Assembly (NCBI RefSeq): GCF_000001735.4
Contig: NC_003075.7
Coordinates: 63,001 to 127,000 of the forward strand
Direction of reading: 5' to 3'
DNA: 64,000 bases
Source of the DNA: Arabidopsis thaliana
Taxonomy: Eukaryota > Streptophyta > Magnoliopsida > Brassicales > Brassicaceae
Shown: one piece after another, positions 59,441-64,000 of the stretch
Numbering within the stretch: the stretch's first letter is position 1
How the letters are laid out: every line of letters starts with the position of its first letter
The notes under the pieces: generated by a model
Databases searched by the model: none
The model's input: only the letters and a program-made list of their open reading frames with translations
Told to the model about the DNA's origin: nothing
Made by a program: the position numbers and the translations under genes

Positions 59441-59558
59441 AACGGGTTATGATCAAATACTCGAAGCCTTTTCCCTGCGGAGGCTGCACATTGTAACAGT
59501 TTCTGTTGCCTTGAGGGAAGCTCCTAAAGTTTTGAAACTGTTTCTCAAGAGAACTTAG
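59364..59558 (+). CDS. Hypothetical short open frame, weak
   Basis: ATG at 59364 opens 64 codons (MDSQTYSAMTRVLNSLYG at the start). The first third lies in the duplicated GeBP flank; the related copy near 49640 (minus strand) stays open with a similar peptide for about 25 codons and then stops. I recognise no family. Conservation of a short frame between two copies is expected for a recent duplication, so coding status is doubtful. Confidence 0.2.
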   Translation: MDSQTYSAMTRVLNSLYGDRFNLINKTGYDQILEAFSLRRLHIVTVSVALREAPKVLKLFLKRT

Positions 59559-60096
59559 TTTGAAACAATGCCTTTTCCAAACCAGTTTCAATGGTGTTGG
59601 AAAGAAAAATTTGTATGTACTCAACAAGAAATGATCCATTTCATTGATACGTTTTCATCGGTTGCAGAGATGGTACGAGTGAAGATACTTCCCGGCCTTC
59701 TTCCAAATCTTCCTTATGACTTACCCACTCACTCACATCACGTCCAATAAAGAGTTTCAAGTTTTGTATTAATAAAAAGGGAATAAACTAAACAGCAAAA
59801 GTTGAGCTGAACTAATTGATCATGCACTGCAAACCACATCAAACGAGCCATTTTCTGCTTAACATATTGAATTGATCTTTTCCTGTACATAGGAATTGTT
59901 AGAACCCTATAAATACCTACCTGTTAAACAGAAACTAGAAGGAAAGAAATAAAAGCAAGGCCAATATGAAACATTTTTCTCTTGAAACCTAACAAGTCAT
60001 CACGATTTTCTGTAATTTCCCAAAAACACAGATTTCTGGATCCATCTAGCTAAGTAGCTTCCGGATCAGTATTCCTTGTCTCTACAAAATGATCAC
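59559..60096. other. MSL1 3' flank
   Basis: No gene. From about 59795 on, the sequence is the MSL1 downstream region that is also present after MEE50 (36200-36464, inverted). Confidence 0.5.
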
Positions 60097-62300
60097 TCAC
60101 AATGTAGAATTGTCCCAGGTGGTACCTAACGACACACCGTGCTTCTTTATGATCTTCACCGCCTCAAGAAGGACCTCTTGTTGTGTATTGTATAGCTCTT
60201 CTTTTCCCTGAGACAAATGACCACCATTCTAATGTAAAAAGATCACATCAAGCTACTAAACTTTGTCTACATTTGACGACAAAGATCCCTAGCAGTAGTA
60301 GTGGTAGTTGTATCATTCAAAAAATGAGAAGACTGTTACAGAGACTAAAGAGAGAGTGTACCATGCGTATCAGATTGCACCCAATGGTAAGTTCAGCGAA
60401 AGATTTTTCCACTCGCGATAAGTAACAGTGTGGAGCTTCTTTTCCTAAGAAAACTTTTGTGTTGGACCTCAACATTTCCTTGATTTCATTTGATATTTGA
60501 GGAATCATATCCAAGTCATCGATCTGCAGTGGGATCTTGGATGCTATTGCTCGCCACTGAGCACGTGACTTATTCACAATCACCTATATATGTTATTATA
60601 CTTCAGGGTCAGATTCAAACAAATGAGATAATTAAATCATTGCGAGTGTTAACTCAGTGTGGCATTATGAAAGCTAGAGCATTAGCTTCTGCAATATGAA
60701 GATGAATAGTGAGAAACAGATAAACTAACCTGACTCGAAAACAGTGAATTGGGTACCAAAACCGGAAATTTTTCTGCATTCAACAAAGATGTTGTCGTAA
60801 GTCCCATTTCAATAACTTGACCTTCTACGGATCCAGCCTGCAAAGTGGGGACAAGGAAGACACTATATCTTGAGAAAAATATGAGTGAGAACTGCCAATA
60901 TATTTGCTTGCTCTATGAAACTAAATAAAAGAAGAGAGCAGAAAAGAAAAAAAGGTTCAACTAACTTTGATAGTATCACCCATAGAGAAAGGCCGCGAGA
61001 ATTGCATTGACAGACCACTCAGCACATTACCAAGGATATCTCTGGCAGCAAATGCGGTGGCTACCCCTGAAAACGCAAATCAAAATTGGTATGTTATGAG
61101 CAAATACTATAGAATCAGTAGGATATCTAAAAATGTTAGCAACCCCTGAAAAAGATAAGACTATATGCTTGTGATGGCCTCTAGAGGCCTTTATTTTCTG
61201 TTGAATCCTAGCAATTAGCATTATAGGCTGAGCAAAACGACTAATATGAAATGGAGAACATTAGACAGACCTCCAACTCCACCAACTGTCAAGATAGATT
61301 GAACAGCTACACCACATGCTTCAGCAGAAGCCATCAAACCGATAGCGAAAAGACCAACAGATGATACTTTGTCTAAAGTCAATACCTTCTCCCTATCAAG
61401 CCCACCAAAACTCTTAGCCGACAACATTCGGGTAATCACATTGGTCTTCCACCGATATAGGAACCACACAAGTGAGAGAATAACCGCTCCCTTCACAGTC
61501 GGGGAAAAGTATTGAGCTGCTATAGTTGTTGGCGCCACCATTGCAGCACTGCAGCATATCACATTCATCAAGTCTATCTATTTTCTACAACATACATGTC
61601 AAAGGAATAAAGCTAGAGAGACTCACATTTGTGCAAAAGCAATGAAGGTCACCAAGTAACGAGCAGGATCCTCTAAAGCTCCCCAAAAGCTTTTCTCATA
61701 AGGAACATCTTCGTTAGAGAAGCCAACGGGAAGCAGTTTAGCGGAACTTTGCATAGCATAAGTGTGAAACCTTCTAAGAATCCTAGGCATCACAACCCAA
61801 GCAAATAAAGTACCAGTCATAGTGAGACTAACAGGAACTATAACATCTTTAAGATAAGGGTTAGAGTCAAGGAACTGCTGAACATGAGGGATCATCTCAT
61901 CAGAGACATCTTTAGTCTTCTTTGCAGTCTCAGTAACAGCATCGACACTAGTCTGCAACACATCTTTAGCTTTCTCAACCCAATCATTCCCATTCCCATT
62001 CCCATCACCAGAGCCAGTAACACCAGAGGCTACAATACTTCCGAAATCATCAGATTTGGAGCTGAAAGCTCGTGCGTACGAAGAATGGCCTAAGTAATTG
62101 AAAGGCTTAGCATCATTATGCAGGCGTATGTTCGATGAAAAGGAGATCATCGAAGGAGAAGCTTTTGGTCCATCAAGAAGGTTTCCGCAAGTAAAGGCCC
62201 TGGCATGAGAGTTTAGGAGACCAGAACACGATTTTGCAGTGGCATGAGGTTTTATTGATCTTTGAATTGACTTGAGAAGCGATAACCTAACTCCGGCCAT
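60097..62300 (-). CDS. MSL1: Mitochondrial mechanosensitive channel MSL1 (MscS-like)
   Basis: MscS-family ion channel of the inner mitochondrial membrane, 497 residues (AT4G00290), which relieves membrane potential under stress. Minus-strand exons: 61627-62300, 61271-61548, 60966-61066, 60730-60837, 60362-60583 and 60097-60207, all in phase. ATG 62300 starts an arginine/serine-rich mitochondrial presequence (MAGVRLSLLKSIQRSIKP). Membrane helices include DVIVPVSLTMTGTLFAWVVM and AVILSLVWFLYRW. The MscS pore helix and start of the beta domain are intact: GVATAFAARDILGNVLSGLS, FSRPFSMGDTIKAG and VEGQVIEMGLTTT. It is the source, or closest intact relative, of the five MSL1 fragments in this window. 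The exon 2 donor (GGAG|GTCTGT) is weaker than usual but required by frame. Confidence 0.96.
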
Positions 62301-63493
62301 TGATCTACAAATCAAAATCAAAAATCAGGATTTAGAAGTCTTAATCACATTCTTAACCAATTGAAGAAGAACACAGTGTTCACTAATTAAGAGCTTGCTA
62401 GAGTTTCGATAATGGCGGACCAGATCAAAAATTGAAGTCAATGGAATGTGAAGAGATCATAGAACTTGTATATTACCTGGAGAGACTTGAAGGTAGCTAG
62501 ATTCTTAGCCAAAATTCTCGCTGAGAGATAAAGAAAGAATTCTAAATTTTGCTTGGCAAAGAGGGAAAGAAGATGAAGAAGAAGAAGAGACAGGTTTATT
62601 TCGTCAACTCTGCTTCTTATTCGGTAACATCGACGTCGTTTTAGTCACCTTCAACTTCTGGGCCTTTTGGGCCTAATGATTCAAATTTGTTGGGCTTAAT
62701 GCAAGTTTGATTAATTTGGTGCAAAACCTTATTAAGAAACACACACACACAAAGTTGTGAATTTGTGAATTTACTTAACTACGTACATATATATAATCAT
62801 TAATTAATCACGGTGTTTGTCAAATATATATGGTTACAAATTCAATATGTTTTGGACAAAATAATATGTGCCTAAATCTGCTTATAAATGACAAAATATA
62901 TACAACCACTAAAAATAGAAGAGATATTTATCATGAATTGTACTCCAATAAAAAAGGTATTGACTTTAGACAAAGTATCATCCTAAGATGGAGTATTTTG
63001 CAAATACTTGGCTACAATAAAAAAAACTGATAGATTTGTGTGAAAAACGCTATTTTCAGTTATTAATTACTGTAATCATTAATGTTGAAATGTCGTTTTC
63101 CATCTTATGGTTTTATTCTTGTGGAGAATTAATGTTCCAAAAACAGCTTTGACTCTAATAAATTGGGAAATATAAAAAGGAGATTTCTTTCTAAATCCAA
63201 AATTTTTTTTAACTAAATAAGATTATTTTAGACATCATCAAAATATATCTTGTCTTAAATTTGAGTTAAGTTGTCTTAATTAAATTTCTCGGAGTAGTGT
63301 AATAATTTTCATATGTAAATTAACAATTGACAGCATCGAGACAAACCTTGCCTTTTTGGCATTAGATAATACAGATTATAATTGTAATTAAAAAAAAATA
63401 AACTTGGTTTCATTTCTTAATAAAAAGCCTTCAATCTCACCAACACCACCACTGTCACAACTCACAAAGCAAAAAAAAAACTAGTCTTCTTCT
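62301..63493. other. Divergent spacer between MSL1 and the fringe-like gene
   Basis: Holds both promoters and the MSL1 leader (62301 to about 62510, with a donor-like motif at 62475-62480 on the minus strand suggesting a leader intron). At 62954-62982 it contains a 29-base exact copy of MSL1 exon 2, listed separately. No gene is seen. Confidence 0.5.
62954..62982 (+). repeat. 29-bp copy of MSL1 exon 2
   Basis: The stretch aaggtattgactttagac and the next 11 bases match MSL1 exon 2 (61361-61390 on the other strand) without a mismatch. It lies about 0.65 kb upstream of the MSL1 start codon, in inverted orientation. The same segment occurs in the fragments at 38678 and 42340. Confidence 0.85.
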
Positions 63494-64000
63494 ATGTCAA
63501 TCAGAGCCATGGGAGATCAAAAAACACTTTCTTACGACAAATCTAATAAACCCTTTTATTCTTCTTCTTCATCTCCATGTTCCTTCACAGCCATCGTCGT
63601 CTTCTTGATCTTCGTCTCATATCTCTTATACTCATTCAGTTTCATCTCTTTTCTAAACCCATATTCACCTTCTAAATCCCCCAATTCTCTCCTCGTACCC
63701 GTTATCCGTCTCGGGTCGGGTCAAACACCTGAGGAACAAACGGAGCTCAAACACATAGTCTTCGGAATCGCCGCGTCTTCAGATCTATGGAAGCATCGTA
63801 GAGAATACGTGAAAACATGGTGGAAACCTAACGGAGTCATGAACGGCGCCGTTTGGCTCGACAAACCCATCAACGACACCGTTTCTTCTTCATCAGCTTT
63901 GCCTCAGATCAGAATCTCTTCCGACACGTCGAGTTTCAAGTACCGTTACCGTAACGGTCACAGATCAGCGATCAGGATCACGAGAATCGTGTCCGAGACG
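63494..64000 (+). CDS. AT4G00300: Fringe-like GT31/DUF604 glycosyltransferase, 5' part
   Basis: Open to the window edge (169 codons visible). ATG 63494 is the first in-frame start; 63509 (gccATGGGA context) is an alternative. The layout is that of a type II Golgi protein: short serine-rich cytosolic tail, one membrane helix (FTAIVVFLIFVSYLLYSF), stem, then the start of the luminal domain with HIVFGIAASSDLWKHRREYV and WWKPNGVMNGAVWLD. This is the conserved opening of plant DUF604 proteins related to fringe beta-1,3-glycosyltransferases. The DxD metal site should lie beyond 64000. Its acceptor substrate is not known to me. Partial because of the window end, not because of damage. Confidence 0.88.
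   Translation, partial: MSIRAMGDQKTLSYDKSNKPFYSSSSSPCSFTAIVVFLIFVSYLLYSFSFISFLNPYSPSKSPNSLLVPVIRLGSGQTPEEQTELKHIVFGIAASSDLWKHRREYVKTWWKPNGVMNGAVWLDKPINDTVSSSSALPQIRISSDTSSFKYRYRNGHRSAIRITRIVSET

Noticed and set aside
1-64000. tRNA or rRNA genes
   Set aside because: Scanning by eye for B-box words such as ggttcgaatcc found only isolated partial matches without acceptor-stem pairing; a covariance-model search would be decisive.

Overview
This is nuclear DNA from a flowering plant, almost certainly Arabidopsis thaliana, near the top of chromosome 4. AT-rich intergenic DNA, short GT-AG introns, plant-only families (YABBY, LBD, AHL, REM, GeBP/storekeeper, PLD-beta, FBD F-box) and the gene order all fit the interval I remember as AT4G00160 to AT4G00300. 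Gene names come from recognising protein sequence and order, not from a database search. Exon models were built by hand from splice motifs, and reading frame was checked across every junction.

Left third (1-24 kb): an F-box/FBD/LRR gene (+); a 4 kb gene-poor stretch with a Harbinger-type MITE; a divergent pair made of a lipid-transfer-like secreted protein (-) and a 60-residue DUF4535-type membrane peptide (+); a VAP27 ER-contact-site protein (-); YABBY3 (-); a TE-rich gap holding a triple-LTR TRIM and a MULE-like inverted-repeat element; pectin methylesterase PME38 (-); AT-hook protein AHL7 (-); and LBD31 (-). Middle (24-36 kb): LBD30/JLO (+), divergent from its relative LBD31 across about 3.3 kb; the subtilase XSP1 (+); and MEE50, an ataxin-10-like ARM protein (+).

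Right half (36-63 kb): a locally reshuffled neighbourhood. Four GeBP/storekeeper genes (all -) alternate with pieces of the mechanosensitive channel gene MSL1, a decayed LRR receptor kinase, PLD-beta2 (-) and a four-B3-domain REM gene (MEE45, +). Intact MSL1 lies at 60.1-62.3 kb (-). Five fragments of it are scattered at 36.1, 37.9, 42.3, 56.7 and 62.95 kb, and a GeBP 3' end sits in opposite orientation at 58.9 kb. A diverged tandem array with a period near 97 bp (56.9-58.6 kb) sits among these fragments. The window ends inside a fringe-like GT31/DUF604 glycosyltransferase gene (+).

These genes are not an operon or one pathway. The units that hang together are developmental regulators (YAB3, LBD31/LBD30, AHL7, REM, GeBPs), wall or vascular enzymes (PME38, XSP1) and the MSL1/GeBP duplication field. 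I found no candidate for a wholly new system. The most unusual signal is the repeated dispersal of MSL1 pieces around its own locus, including one that forms the 3' flank of MEE50.
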